A stretch of 64,000 bases of DNA from Chrysoperla carnea (GCF_905475395.1 NC_058342.1:4089001-4153000), one strand, 5' to 3'; positions 40,766 to 52,985 are shown, counted from the stretch's first letter. Translations and numbers: made by a program. The notes: generated from the sequence alone by a model not told the origin.

Positions 40766-43228
40766 TCACAACTTATGGTTTACAAGCTGACTTGGCTTAC
40801 AGCCACGACTGGCAATATCGGCAGGGTTATCAGCTGTTGGAACATGGAACCATTGAGTTGGTAAAGTCCGATCTAAAATGTTAACAACACGATTAGCAAC
40901 GAAAACCTTGAGTAGATGAGCAGGGGTTCGTAGCCATGACAAAACTACCATTAAATCTGTAAATAGGTAAAGCTTTTCTAAATGAAGACGAGCGCGGAGT
41001 GGCAATAAAGATTCTATAATCTTAGCAAGCATGCAGCTGGCATTTAACTCAAGGCGGGGAATAGTGACTGGTTTTACTGCAGCGACTTTAGTTTTAGCAC
41101 GGATCAAGCTAATCAACACTCGTTGATCCGAACAAACGACTCGCAAATAGACAGCAGCAGTCATTGCAGAGCTAGAGGCATCAGAAAACCCAACAAGCTC
41201 GGGTGGATGAATGTAAGTGTCGAGATTATCACGTGGAATTTTGATGGTTTGAAGGCAAGGCATTTCTTTGGCAAACTGAGTCCATTGATCAATCATACGA
41301 GACGGTAAAGGATCATCCCAGTCGATTCCTTGTAGCCAGATTTTTTGCATTAATATCTTCATCCAGATAACTACAGGTCCCAAAAATCCTGGTAAATCAT
41401 AGGTACGGGCAATTTGTGATAAAACTTGGCGTTTAGTGGTGCAATTAGGGATGGTTTCAATTCGATAGCAAAATACATCATCCTCAGATATCCATTGGAT
41501 TCCAAGAACTTGAATAGTTTCAATGTCACCAAATTTGTGAGGCTTTTCCTTATATTCGTGAGGTAGGTCACTTAGAACGGCGGCATGAGAGCTTGCCCAT
41601 TTTCTTAACTCAAACCCAGCCGTCGATAACAAAACAGATAAGTCGGAACGTAGCTGACGGGCTTCAGCAATGGAGGAAGCTCCGGTACACACATCATCGA
41701 TATACATGTCAGTTTCTAGAACTTTCGCAGCAGTCGGAAATTTAAATCCTTCGTCTTGAATTAATTGTTTCATCACACGGAGGGCATGGTAAGGTGAGCT
41801 AGTAATGCCAAAACAAACACGGGTTATTTCATACTGTTGTACAGGTTGAGAGGGACCGAAACGCCACAATATATGCTGAAATTTACTATCTCTTGCATCC
41901 AATTTGATGGGTCTATACATTTGTTTTACATCCCCTGTGATAGCAACTCGGTGCAAGCGGAAATTCAAAACAATATTGTTAGTACTCTTTTGAAGCTTAG
42001 GACCGGCTAATAAAGACTCATTTAAAGAAGGGAAGGTGGCATTGGTTTTCTCAGCAGGGTTAAATACAACTCTAACTTTAGTTGTGGAGCTATCTTTCGT
42101 AACTCCATGATAGGTCAAAACATAAGACGAGTTCTTCTCGGCAAGTACCATGTGACCAGAACTGAGGTAATCTTGAAGATTTACATGGTACAAATCTTTA
42201 AACGTAGGCTGTTTTTCTAAACGTTTTTCTAATTTACTTAGACGATTTAGTGCAGAGACACGGTTATCACCTAGCTCCGGAGCTTCACCATTACGAAATG
42301 GCAATCGTACAATATAAGCTCCATCGGAATCACGGCGATGAGTTTTGACAAACTGTTCCTCACACTTAACATCTTCTGGGTTCAACGGAGTTTTGACAGG
42401 CAATTCTTCAACTTCCCAAAACTTCTGTAACTGGTACGAAAGGTCTGTGTTGGAGTGCAATATCCAATATGATTGATACTCATTCGATGACATCGATGGA
42501 CATTCACCCATAACAAGTGTTCCGAACATGGATGGAACCAGAGAGGGATGACCTGGAACTACAGGTTCCGAAGTCAGAAGGTTGGCGTAATGTTGTGCTC
42601 CGATGAGCATCTCAACCGAAGCAGGGCTATAGAACTGAGGATCGACAAGTTGTAGCTGAGAAAGTTTATTGACAATATTTTGTACAACTGGGACGGCCGG
42701 AATTTTAGTTGCTATGGTTGGTAGCACAGCCGCTTCAACGGTGATAGAGAACGGACTATGTTTTGAGTTGACAGTACAAACAACAGTACCTTTGGCTGGT
42801 TGGGGTTTCCCGGATCCTATACCCGAGATGCGAATGTTAGACGCTGTCATTGGTAAAGTAAGGCGTTCTTTTAGTGATTGGGAAATAATATTGATCATAC
42901 TTCCTGGATCGATTAAAACTCGGACATCATGATGATGACCAAATACATCAGGAATACTAACTATAGCAGTTCCCAATAGGATTTGCTTATGCTGATGTAC
43001 AGACGGCAAAGGCATAATATTACCTGACAGTGCAACGGTAGATTCACTGGCAGATGATATAGGAGGAATATTGGCTTTACTATCATTATGAAGCATGGTA
43101 TGATGGGCTTTGGAACCACAATGTGTGCATGAAAATTTAGAAGAACATGTCGATCGAGCGTGTGGTCCAAAACAGGAAAAGCATAAAAGTTTTTTACGTA
43201 AAACTTCATAGCGTTGCGTAATAGTCAT
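40766..43228 (-). pseudogene. pol: BEL/Pao pol: protease, reverse transcriptase, RNase H
   Basis: An 820-codon frame. It starts within a second zinc-finger-like region ('LLCFSCFGPHARSTC', 'FSCTHCGSKAHH'), then a pepsin-like protease with 'VRVLIDPGSMINII' (DPG in place of the usual DSG). RT shows 'AITGDVKQMYRPI' and the catalytic 'TDMYIDDVCTG' at 41693-41704, typical of BEL/Pao. RNase H shows 'LVGFSDASSSAMTAAVY', 'PRLELNASCM' and 'YLFTDLMVVLSW'. The frame ends at an in-frame TGA (40766-40768) after 'QLVNHKL', where another Trp codon may have stood. The next 6 codons and integrase are in the same frame. Confidence 0.93.
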
Positions 43229-43248
43229 ATTACCAAACTGATTGCATT

Positions 43249-44310
43249 CTACGACTCGGTGAGATTTAGCACAACATGGACAGGTGTGACCAAATCTGCA
43301 GGCTTGGAAGAGGTTGATTGCACACTAGGCTTCAGTGGAGGAGAAGCATGAGCAACCATGACTCTTTTAACTGGAACTTTCATAGAACCCATCGGCTTAG
43401 GGTAATTTGTCTTTGTTGACGAAGAGTTAATTACCTCACATGTAGCAATACGCCCTTCTACAAATTTACGGATATCGGCATAAGTTGGTACAGTAGGATC
43501 GTTAGCTCTTGTATCCTCAAAAGCTTGACGTGTTTGAGGATCAAGCAGCCTAAGAGCCATGAACGAAATAAGGAAATCCGAAACGCTAGTTAAAGCAAGG
43601 TTGTTTAAAGCTTCCACTTGAACATTAAAATCTTCTAAAAATCCTGTAAGTTGACTTTCTTGCGTAAAAGGTTTCACAGAAAATAGCTTCTGACACACAT
43701 TAGATGCAATAACTCTTTTGTTTGTGAATCTAGTGACTAAAGTTTTGTAGGCAGTTTCATAGGAATTTTCCGCAAATGGTAGACCTTGTATGGCAGTCAG
43801 AGCAGTGCCGGAGACGGAAGAACGTAGATAGCTATACTTTTCAATTGGTGAGAGATGGCCTTGATTATGAATCAATATATCAAATAACGATTTAAATGAA
43901 TCAAACTTTTCATAAGTCCCATCAAATGTCGGCAGAGTGATATAAGGCAATTTTGTTTTGATTGTTGGGGCGGAAGGAGCTGGAACGCTTTGTGGTTCAC
44001 GGCAAGAAGCTTCCGCAGCTCTAACAGCATAGAACAAATCGTCAAATGCCTGTGAGGATGCTAAAACGTCTGATATTCGATGTTCTACAGCTGCTAAGGC
44101 GTTTGTTTCTAATATTTTATTCTGAACGGCATCGAATTCGGAATATGCTTTGTCCAACGTTTTACATCTTGCTTTAAATTGCCTGCATGTGTTTAAATCA
44201 TTCAAACGTGGAATTAAATCGAACGCTTGTTGTATACTTTGAAAATATCGTTCCCGCCTGGCAATTAAAACCTGGAGATCGGAAGCCGCTTTTTCCTGAC
44301 TAGTAGGCAT
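43249..44310 (-). pseudogene. gag: BEL/Pao gag
   Basis: Start chosen at the methionine 44308-44310 ('MPTSQEKAASDL'), because the 26 codons upstream are low-complexity leader. It contains the BEL/Pao gag region (DUF1759-like): 'LPTFDGTYEKFDSFKSLFD', 'SYLRSSVSGTALTAIQGL' and 'ETAYKTLVTRFTNKRVIAS'. A frameshift near 43310 throws the first zinc knuckle ('CPCCAKSHRVVEC') out of frame, so gag and pol are no longer joined. Without that shift gag-pol would be one polyprotein, as is usual for the family. Confidence 0.88.
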
Positions 44311-44559
44311 TTTGATGATAAAAAAGGAAAAAAAAAACAAAACAATTTGGAAAACAAAGTTTAAACAAGAATAATTTAAGCAAACCACCTATTTATCAAA
44401 AATCGATCAATTAAACAAGCAAATCCATCAAATAAATAAATCACAAATATAAATTAATAAATTACTCATTCAATCGATCAATTGTTAACAAGTTTGGAAA
44501 ACAAAGGGTTTATCCAAAAGTGATTTAATAAAACCACCACTTATTCAAATGAAAATCAA

Positions 44560-44930
44560 TCAATCAATCAATCAATCAGGCAAATTTATAAAATATCAAA
44601 AATCAATTAATTAATTAATAAGGCAAATTTATAAAATATCAAAAAATCAATTAATTAATTAATCAGGCAAATCCACAAAATATCAAAAAATCAATCAATT
44701 AATTAACCAGGCAAACTTATGAAATATCAAAATTCAATTAATTGATTAATCAGGCAAATTCACAAAATATCAAAAATCAATCAATTAATTAATCAGGCAA
44801 ATCCGTAAAATATCAAAAAATCAATCAATTAATTAATCAGGCAAATCCGTAAAATATCAAAAATCAATTAATTAATTAATCAGGCAAGTTTATGAAATAT
44901 CAAAATCAATTAATTATTAATCCATCAATT
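44560..44930. repeat. ~43-bp minisatellite in the BEL/Pao leader
   Basis: About eight imperfect units marked by '(AATC)AGGCAAATCCGTAAAATATC' variants (around 44577, 44621, 44665, 44708, 44750, 44795, 44838, 44881), separated by ATCAATTAATTAATC. It lies between the 5' LTR and gag. Confidence 0.85.
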
Positions 44931-45238
44931 TGCCAAATCAAACCAAATGAAATTCATTTCGACATGTGCAATAAAATAATATCAAAACAAACAAAGCAAT
45001 TGTATAACATATTTTGAGTCAACAAATCCAATAAGTTTTATAATGTTTGTATTTTGTTCTTGTTTCAAATAAATCTCAAAATTAAATTTCAAAATAAAAT
45101 ATTCAATTTCAAATTAAATAACGGTAATTAATGGCAACCAAACAATTAAGTAAATGTTCACTCTGGCATGGCAATAATGTATCCCAGAGAATAACAATAA
45201 AATGGGAACGGGATTCGGCTCAGACAGGACCAAATAAT
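44931..45238 (-). other. BEL/Pao 5' leader
   Basis: Untranslated sequence between the LTR and the minisatellite. In coding sense a TGG occurs a few bases after the LTR, a possible primer-site start; the matching tRNA is not clear. Confidence 0.5.
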
Positions 45239-45464
45239 GTTGGGTACGGAAATCAAATTGGGAAAATTAGCTGGTGTTTACCTTATTATTAATTCCTTGG
45301 AAAACATTACTTTCTTTAAATTAGTATACTGGCGAGATATCGTCCATAAAACATATAAAAACTTTATATAACACATGTATATTGTTTAAACTGGCCTTTG
45401 AACACAACGGTCAATAATGTATATTGATTAAAAAAGTGTCTAGATCACGCACATAATTTGCGCA
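45239..45464 (-). repeat. BEL/Pao LTR (5' LTR in coding sense)
   Basis: Partner of 30809-31033, with the same TG...CA limits. Confidence 0.85.
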
Positions 45465-45465
45465 G

Positions 45466-46990
45466 TATTATAACAGTATACAGAAAGCACAAAGAAAACA
45501 TATATAAGCACAAAGGCGAAAAGAGTATCCCAGCTAATTATAGAGGAATAACTTTGCTTCCTGCAGTGAGCAAGATATTTTTAAAAATTGTAGCCAATAG
45601 ATAATATTATGGCTTTAAAAGTGCTTGTTGATATCACAATATCAAAGGAAAGGCAGGAGCTGTATCCTTGCTTTCTTGATTTAAAAAAAGCATTTGACTC
45701 TATTGATAGGGAAGTATTGCGGGCAAAGTTAAAGAAACTGAGATTGCCAAAGAACGTCTTAGACGTAATAGAGAAATTATAATAAATTTATAAGAAGTCC
45801 AGTATTTGTGTGAAAATGGATAATGATACAGTGACTGAATCTCGAACTACCAGTAGACGATTTAAGACAGGGGTGCCAACTTTCAGCAATCTTATTTTCT
45901 TTATACATTAACGATTTTCCTTCTCAAATCAAAGAAAGGGAAACTCATTCTCCAGCTGTGGATTTAGTTGGTATCTTGTATGCTGGTCATATGGTTTTAG
46001 TATCGCAATCAATTGTGGGTCTTCCGAGAGCACTAATATAGCTAAAGCATTATTGTGATGAATATAAACTAAGAGTAAACGAATCAAAATCAAAAATAGT
46101 AATATGTAGATAGGGACTAAAAATAAGCAAGAAGGAGCGATGGTGTTATAACGACGTAGTCATGGAAAATGTAAATCAATTCAATTATCTTGGAGTGTTA
46201 TTCAATTGAAATGAGAAATGAGAAAAGCATTTTGAAAGGGAAGCAACAAAACTCAATCGTAGAGGAAGTTTATTAAGCAAGTTTATGTATTGCAACCCAT
46301 GGATACCAGCGAATGAACTAGTTGAAATATTACAAGTTATGAATGAACCTATTCTTTCGTATGGTAGTCAGGTACGGGGGACGAACAGAAATTTTGAGAA
46401 GATTGAGAAAGTGAGGACATTATTTTTTAAACAAGTATTGGTGTAAGTAAATCCACAGCGAATAGCGATGTGCTCTTAGAAGAAGAACAACCACCAAGTA
46501 CCTGTTATAAAAATGATTTCAATCACTAGTTTAGGCTATTAGGAAATGAATTCAAACTGCTTCAATACCAATGTCTTTTTAAAAAGGAATTTAATATATA
46601 CAAGAGCTGGGGTGCAAAAGTGCTCATTTTGGTTAACGAGCTGGGAATATTTCAGAAAAATCTGAATTAGAGATCAAATATTGGAGAAATGGTACTAGAA
46701 TGGGGATTCAAAAAATTGTTTCAAAAAGCTGAAGAAAAGCAGAATCTGAGGTATTTTAATTAGCTGGCTCATTATAAGCCACCTCGAATAGGGATTAAGA
46801 TGGAAACCGAATTTCTGTTATATGTGAGGTGTGTGCAGAAAGTGAAGAAAATTTATTTTATGAATGTATCGGGTTAGGTGAAATAAGGGCGAAATGTGCT
46901 TGTGAAAGTGATATGCAAATAGATTTAGAAAAAAGAGAAAGCAAATAGATTTAGCTAAATATCTTGCAACAATTAGACTCCTGTGGAATG
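45466..46990 (+). pseudogene. LINE 3' half: reverse transcriptase and C-terminus
   Basis: Broken frames continue the LINE cut at 30807: 'PANYRGITLLPAVSKIFLKI' (about 45530-45590), 'AFDSIDREVLRAKLKKL', then 'QLSAILFSLYINDF' and the catalytic box decayed to 'YAGHMVLVSQ' (about 45977). Later blocks are 'YCDEYKLRVNESKSKIVIC' and 'FNYLGVLF'. C-terminal sequence ('ILSYGSQVRGTNRNFEKI') follows to about 46990. Stops and shifts are frequent. The clade (CR1/Jockey group or RTE) is unresolved. Confidence 0.78.
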
Positions 46991-47293
46991 AAAGTGTGTA
47001 AAATTCTAGCTTTATGTTTATTTTTATTATAATTTGTTAATTTGGTTAGTACATTTAGTTTGAAAATTTTTAGTTTTATTTAGTTTTTCTTTATTGTTAG
47101 AATTATTAATTTTTTTTTGTCATGTTACGTCCTACATAGTTATAAAATTTATTGTGAACGTGTGTAGATTGAATAACCCAAAGGGTACATCATCTAATAA
47201 ATTAATAATTATAATATCCTACATATGCAAGTTTTCAATTAAGTGCATTCTTGTATCTTTGTCACACATATTTAAATAATTTGCTCCTTACTT
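46991..47293. other. LINE 3' tail and unassigned AT-rich sequence
   Basis: No gene is recognised. A 61-codon open frame at 47094 is AT-driven. Confidence 0.4.
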
Positions 47294-47702
47294 TTATTGA
47301 TCCAGAACTGCAAAGAATCTAAGGCTATTTTCCATTCGAATATAATTCTTACTCTCTTTCAAACTGCATGCTGACATTGACTGTTTCATACACGACTTAC
47401 TGCTTTCCTTGTTCAACTCAGTTATTCCCTTTTCATTCAAAAATTCATTCAGATTATCCTTACATTCCCCAACAAAACACATAATTTCCAATGTCTTTTT
47501 ATTCCTTTGTGTTTGGTTCCTATGATTTATTGCTTTTTGAAGGCAATGAATTTGCAATAGATTTTGGTACACAGACAATTTCTTTGTAGAAATTATGTAG
47601 TACGGTGTTTAAAATCTTCAAGTGTGTTTTTCGGCACTTGTCGTTCGGCATCCATAATTCGATACCGTTTAAACTGGTAATACTGTTACAAATTGTTGAC
47701 AA
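47294..47702 (-). pseudogene. LINE C-terminal fragment (minus strand)
   Basis: Two overlapping frames give 'NGIELWMPNDKCRKTHLKIL' and 'HNFYKEIVCVPKSIANSL', the block that follows RT in many LINEs ('YG.E.W....' and '..LGLPK'), then 'LLQIHCLQKAINHRNQT'. It is truncated at both ends, and a frameshift is present near 47570. Confidence 0.55.
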
Positions 47703-48120
47703 ATGAATATAATAACAATAATAATTTATAAATATAAAAAATGTCTTGAACGGTACAAAATTTATCGTAACATTTACTCTGTCCGTGACTGTACTTTAAG
47801 TACAATCAATAGTTTAATGTTTTGTCACTAGAGGCTCTCTCACAAGTAACCGTCATATGTAATTGTTCATATAATTAGTGTTCCCAGTTTAAACGAATTT
47901 TATATGAAGGCTTTGGAGAGACCACGGAAAATCAATCAGTAACGTTGTGGGATGAAAATTTTTAGGAGATTTTGAAGGTGATTAATAACCAACTTCTTCA
48001 TGAGAATTGGTCAAGACTGCATGATTCTGCATATTCCGTCATTTACAATGACTGAAAATCTCTAACTGGTATAGAAGAATACTTATCATAAAGTGTGAAA
48101 ATTGAAAAATACGAGTAGTA
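47703..48120. other. Unassigned sequence
   Basis: No reading frame or repeat is recognised. Confidence 0.4.
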
Positions 48121-48123
48121 AAC

Positions 48124-48492
48124 CTTTTACGTCTAGTTAGCAATCATTGTTTAATATTGCGCAGCAATGGGATGTATATAAAATTGAACCCAAATAATAA
48201 CTGCCCCATTTGCAATTTATAGTCTATGGAAAACTTATTTCATATTTTGATGGAGTGTCCAATATATAGTGCTTTAAGATTGATGTTTTTAAATAAATAT
48301 CTGTTCTGCGAAATAACCCGTCATAATTTCCATACGATTCTTCTTAATATAAGAAACATCACACATCTGAATGACATAAGACTTAGAAGCTTCATCCACA
48401 GTGAATACTTTTCACAAATTTTATTGGTACACCTTGTTACACCTGATTGTTACTTATTTTTCATATTTAACTGTTACATTTTTCATACTTGA
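48124..48492 (+). pseudogene. LINE ORF2 C-terminal zinc-finger fragment (plus strand)
   Basis: 'NNNCPICNL' followed after a TAG by 'SMENLFHILMECPIYSALR' forms the C-x2-C...H...C motif that ends LINE ORF2 proteins. An 88-codon frame with a helical tail follows. The stop within the motif shows decay. The T-rich, TTGTTACA-rich sequence to about 48720 is likely its 3' untranslated region. Confidence 0.6.
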
Positions 48493-48720
48493 TTGTTAAA
48501 TTTTCTTGTTACATATTTTGACCTCATTTTCATATTTTACTAACATTTATTCTTTAATATTTTTTGTTGAATTTGCCTGTTACATATTTTTTACTCTGTT
48601 TTCATATTTTCCTGTTACATTCTACTGTTAAATTTTCTTGTTAAATTCCTAAAAATTATGTTGTTACTAATAAATTTTTTTGTTACATATTGTTACATAT
48701 CGATTAATTATGTTAAGAGA
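48493..48720 (+). repeat. TTGTTACA-rich LINE 3' region
   Basis: The words TTGTTACA, CTGTTACA and TTGTTAAA recur more than ten times at irregular spacing after the LINE C-terminus. Confidence 0.5.
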
Positions 48721-49780
48721 TTAAAAAAAAATGATAGTTGCAAATTGTACTAATGCATGTTACTCTGAATTCTTTCAAATACTTAAAGTTGAAACCTTTG
48801 CCCGTTTTGTGTGAATTTTGACCATCACGTAAGTGGAAATATATATTTTCGTGTTATAATTATACTTTCAAAATTAAAATTTATACACTTAAAGGGTAAA
48901 TTCCCACAATTTATATCCAATATTAGAAATTAGAATAATAATTTTCATGGTCAATGGCAAGAAATTGACATTATAAAACCAAGTTTATATAGATGTTTCA
49001 AACATCTGGAATACATTTTTTGTTTTTGTACAATTTTTACGTAATCTTAAAAATTCATATTTTTTTATTTTGATTACTTTTATTGGTCTACTATTTACGT
49101 AACGTTGTAAATCCAAACAATTTTTATTTCATAGATTTTTTTTTGTATGTTCCTTTATTGGCTCTTTAAAAAATTTATTTCATAAATATTTTATATTAAC
49201 TATAACACGTTTATATTTTACTATATTTAAATCAAAATTTGAAACATTTCAATTTCTTTTGAACTCTACTAATTTCTTTTCTTTCCATTAAACATTTTTT
49301 TTTACGTTTAAAAAAAGGAACTGATTCAGAAGATGATGTTATTGGTTTTTCAAAAAAATAAAAGATAAAAAGAATATTAATAAACAAATACAAACTAGTT
49401 TTAGTGGTATTGAAAAAGAAACCCAAGTTCAAATTGAATGTGCGAATAAAATAGTTCAATGTTTATTACAACAGGAGCTTATGCCTTCATTATCTGGTAG
49501 TGTAAATAATGTCAGTCGCCAGCTGATACATACGTACACGTGGATAATTTAAGTGACAACATCTCTTCTTTAAATCAAAAGTTATTTTCCAAAAATATAA
49601 ATGATTTTAAATTATCTCAAATCTCAAATCTATTACAAAGAATATTAAAAGTTTAGATTTATTTGATGCAAATCTAATTATTTATTTCACTATTAAAACC
49701 AATAATGTTGTTTCATTAAATAAAGTTGATGAAAAATCACTTGTTCCTCATTCAATTCGGCAAAAAAGTATAATTAGCAT
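48721..49780. other. Unassigned AT-rich sequence with a possible gene fragment
   Basis: Mostly featureless. At about 49390-49510 a plus-strand stretch reads 'SGIEKETQVQIECANKIVQC' and 'LLQQELMPSLSGSVNNVS', which looks like ordinary protein, but it is short and bounded by stops. No family recognised. Confidence 0.35.
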
Positions 49781-50733
49781 GGCACACCCAGGTTGCAAGT
49801 AACATATATCAATTACCTATTCAATCACTCTTTCATTCATCAAAAGCCAAATGATTCCGTTTATTCCTCTATTTATCTCACGCATATTACCCTCCATACT
49901 ATTCTTATAAAAGAAGATCCAATCGACATCTTATGCCTATCTCGTTAATTCATTCATATCCATGTCTTAACATTTACCAATCCATATCTCAACTAGACCT
50001 ATAATATCAAAATTAGAAAAATAATTACTTATATTAGGATTGAATAATTTTCGCTTCAGCCCTTCCACGTTCCGAAACACTAAATTAAGTTTTTTCCTTG
50101 CAACTATCGGCTTTAGTGCCACTCTGATTTGAAGCTAGCTCGTTTGACCGTATTATATCTTGCAAAATTTTTTCTAGATCATCAATTTCCCTTTAGGATA
50201 AAAGATTATAGTATTTTATTCCGACAGTTAATATTTCTCTTCTGCCTTCTTTCCGCTTCTCGAATCCTTAGTAATTTTGCAAAATTTTCGTTTATGTAGA
50301 TGGCGCCACCAGCCAACTTCCGCTTTGCGATCATAAGTCTTGATTTCGTTTTATATTGAGTCAGTTTCACTTTTTTTGGCTTTGGTTTATGCTCTTTTTT
50401 CTGACCGATGCGATATATCTGTTGGAATTTGTATTATTAATATCCAGTTTCATTTTGTCTGTTATTTTTCAATTATTAGATTTTCCAAATTCGATTCATT
50501 GTCCAGCTCACTAATACCACGAATAATTTAGTTGTTTAAATTAACTCGCTTTTCTAATTGTAGAACGATTTCTGGATAGTTTTCAACCTACTTTTCCATT
50601 TCTGTACATTTTGAAGTTGTTCTTTTGCCGTTTTAAGGTCATTTATATCATTTGTCAGTCTCTTTTCATTTTCTCAAACATTTCAAAAATCGCATTTAGC
50701 ATGGCTTTATTTTGGTCATTGAGTTCCATTTTT
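49781..50733 (-). pseudogene. LINE 5' end: coiled-coil start and endonuclease remnant (minus strand)
   Basis: From the methionine at 50731-50733 the minus strand reads 'MELNDQNKAMLNAIFEMFEK', a coiled-coil start like those of insect LINE first proteins. Much further down, 'YFSNFDIIGLVEIWIG' (about 50025-49970) resembles the 'F..DII.L.ETW' endonuclease block. The sequence between is full of stops. It is the same kind of LINE as at 29390 but older. Confidence 0.5.
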
Positions 50734-50867
50734 AATTTCCAATAAACGAGATTAACAATTCAAAAATATAAATTTAATTTATTAATATGATACGGTAATG
50801 AACTTGATTCAAATCAAAAAGTATCACGAAGTAGATGTTAGATATTTTAACGATTTAAACTAACTTC

Positions 50868-50910
50868 TAATGCGTTAACCAACTGCGCCATTCAAGGACA
50901 TAAACGACAT
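50868..50910 (-). other. tRNA-like A-box sequence
   Basis: The minus strand reads 'GAATGGCGCAGTTGGTTAAC', a good tRNA 5' half with an A box, but no 3' half is recognisable. Probably a truncated SINE or tRNA pseudogene. Confidence 0.4.
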
Positions 50911-51129
50911 GTAATGTTTTATTAAGCTAACAATCTCTAATTGACGTCATTGATTATGTAAATGAATATGATATGCAGATTTGATGTCAACACAAAATTT
51001 ATAAATAAGTTTTGAATGATTCCTATCACTAAAACACTATCTAACTATTATTTCACAATAAATAATATCAATTTAAATTAATCTACTTCAAAAGCATAAT
51101 TCAAGAAAATAACCCTGTTTATAGTTTGA

Positions 51130-52500
51130 CAGCTAGCCTCTTCTGTCTGAGAATGTTGTTAATTTGACAACTGTTTATAAAATTTTGGATTTCATATTAA
51201 TCATATTATCAAAATAGTATTGTCGTTTTAATCTGTATACGGTTTCGTGAAAACTTCCATGTAGTGAGATATCTTCGTAATATGTTTTTACTAAATCTAT
51301 TTGTTTTTCTAGATTTTCAATATTATATAAAAGGAACGTATATCTAATCATTTTCATTTGTTTGTAAAATCTTTAGTTTCTTGGAACATTTTATTTATAT
51401 CCAGGAATATTTTAATTATTTGATCGTTACCATAAATTGCGTTTTGATCATTATTAGAAGCGTGTTATTTTATAATATTTAACAGAGTTTTTTTCAGAAA
51501 TTGATGTATTAATTATATGTGTACGTGTTCCGGTTTTAAGTAGTTTAACGTTTTTGATTTTATTATCTTGGGTAATAATTATTTGCCTAGAAAATTCGTT
51601 AAATGCCTGTTCTGATATTCGCACACCAGGATTTATATTTTCTGCGTCTGAATGTTCTGTAGGTACTTGTTGTACCTTCAATCATGATTTGTAATTTTAA
51701 GATGGCATCTGCGTTTGTATCAATTTTACCGGGTTTATTGCTGCTGTTGAAATTATAATCGAGTAGCATCGGCAAGCATATTAAATTTTTAATCGAAAAT
51801 CGCTACCATTGCCAGTAATTTATGTTCTATGGCTAAATTATTACATTCGCTTTTATTTAAAATCTTTATGTGTACCAAAGCGGTTTATAAAATTTGAGAC
51901 ATCTGTAGTTAATATAAATGGTTCTGAGAAATCTGATTATTGCAAAATTGGTGTTTATTTACAAATGTTTCAAGACTTTCTATGACATTTTTGTCATTGT
52001 AATCTACAAATTTATCTTTTTTGAGGTGTGCTGTCGAAGGTTTGGTTATTTTGGCAAATTATTTTATGAATTTTCGAAATTACCCTATCAATACTATAAA
52101 TGATTTAATTTAGGTTTCAGTTTTGTATAAAAGAAATTTTACTATTGTATCGATCATTTTGGGATTGGTTTTAATAGAGTAACAAAATTGTTTAATTATT
52201 ACATAAATGACTGATTGGTAGTTCTCGTTGCATGTCAGAATTATTTATGGCAGTTGCTGTGTGAAGTTTAGATACCATAAGGTATGTCAAAATGTTGGTT
52301 GAGATGTATATTTGGAGAAAACAATTCACAATTTTTTATGTTAATTGGTAATTCTTCTTTATATTTTTGCTCTAATGCTACAAGTTTGAATATTTTGTAA
52401 ATACGAATCGCTTTTTGTAAAAGTTTTTGAGTTATGCCAGAGTTTAAAGTTATGGTGCCAATTATATAGTTTTGAATGTCTTACTACTTATGTCTTAAAA
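51130..52500 (-). pseudogene. Gypsy pol remnant: RT end, RNase H, integrase zinc region (minus strand)
   Basis: Reading downward from about 52110: 'LKKDKFVDYNDK', the RT/RNase H linker; 'EPFILTTDVSNFINRFGTHK', the first RNase H block; 'AIEHKLLAMVAIF', the Glu block. From 51681, 'SEQAFNEFSRQIIITQDNK' and from 51357 'SLHGSFHETVYRLKRQYYF' are the tether and zinc-binding start of integrase. Stops and shifts are frequent. The gag start of probably the same element lies at 53000-53392. Confidence 0.68.
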
Positions 52501-52590
52501 CTTTTGAATGTCTTACTACTTATTATAAGATCAAATAAATATTTTAAAATGGCCGCTATTTCAGCTAGTTTTATGTTTTCTACAGATATG

Positions 52591-52822
52591 AGGTTTAACC
52601 TCCGTTTTTCCGACATATACGCCTTTTAAAAGAGGCCACCCACATCATTATTTTTCAGTCTTTTATTATTAAATTACATCCATATTTACAATTTCATTTA
52701 TGATGTGGGTCCCATTAACGATAATTGCTTACACTGCCGCTGACTGGATTTGACCCCGCAACCTTAGTCTTAGTAGACAAACGTTAAAGACTCTCGGTTT
52801 AGATCGCTCGGCCACTTACGCT
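52591..52822 (-). mobile_element. tRNA-Leu-derived SINE (second family member)
   Basis: Homologous to 10289-10593 in the same orientation: 3' end '..GGAGGTTAAACCTCAT', middle 'GATGTGGGTGGCC'-type words, and a tRNA-like head 'AAGTGGCCGAGCGATCT'. It is shorter and more diverged, and no target duplication is evident. Confidence 0.8.
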
Positions 52823-52834
52823 CAAAAAGGCAGA

Positions 52835-52985
52835 GGTACAGTGGTCTAGTGTCAGACCAAAGGATTACGACACAGAAGGACAACGTTCAAGTCCGGTTCA
52901 AGAATATCAAATTTTGTACAGATATGACAATGATAAGGAAGGATAAAATTACCGTGAGCGCGAATATGGATTAAAATTTTTAAAT
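52835..52985 (+). other. Second tRNA-like unit (SINE head), plus strand
   Basis: 'GTGGTCTAGTGTCAGACC' resembles an A box region and 'GTTCAAGTCCGGTTC' a B box about 45 bp later. It lies back-to-back with the SINE at 52591-52822. The body is short and AT-rich. Probably another SINE family. Confidence 0.45.

Larger units (their letters stand above)
30808..45465 (-). mobile_element. BEL/Pao LTR retrotransposon (minus strand), interrupted by a Gypsy element
   Basis: Two ~225-bp LTRs (30809-31033 and 45239-45464), each TG...CA, bound the element. gag and pol lie on the minus strand between 44310 and 40005. TATTA occurs on both outer sides (30803-30807, 45466-45470), each one G away from the LTR, as a candidate 5-bp target duplication. 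The Gypsy block 31412-40018 splits the integrase C-terminus. Without it, the Pao element is about 6 kb. It is defective: gag/pol frameshift, an in-frame TGA, and loss of the integrase core. Confidence 0.9.
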
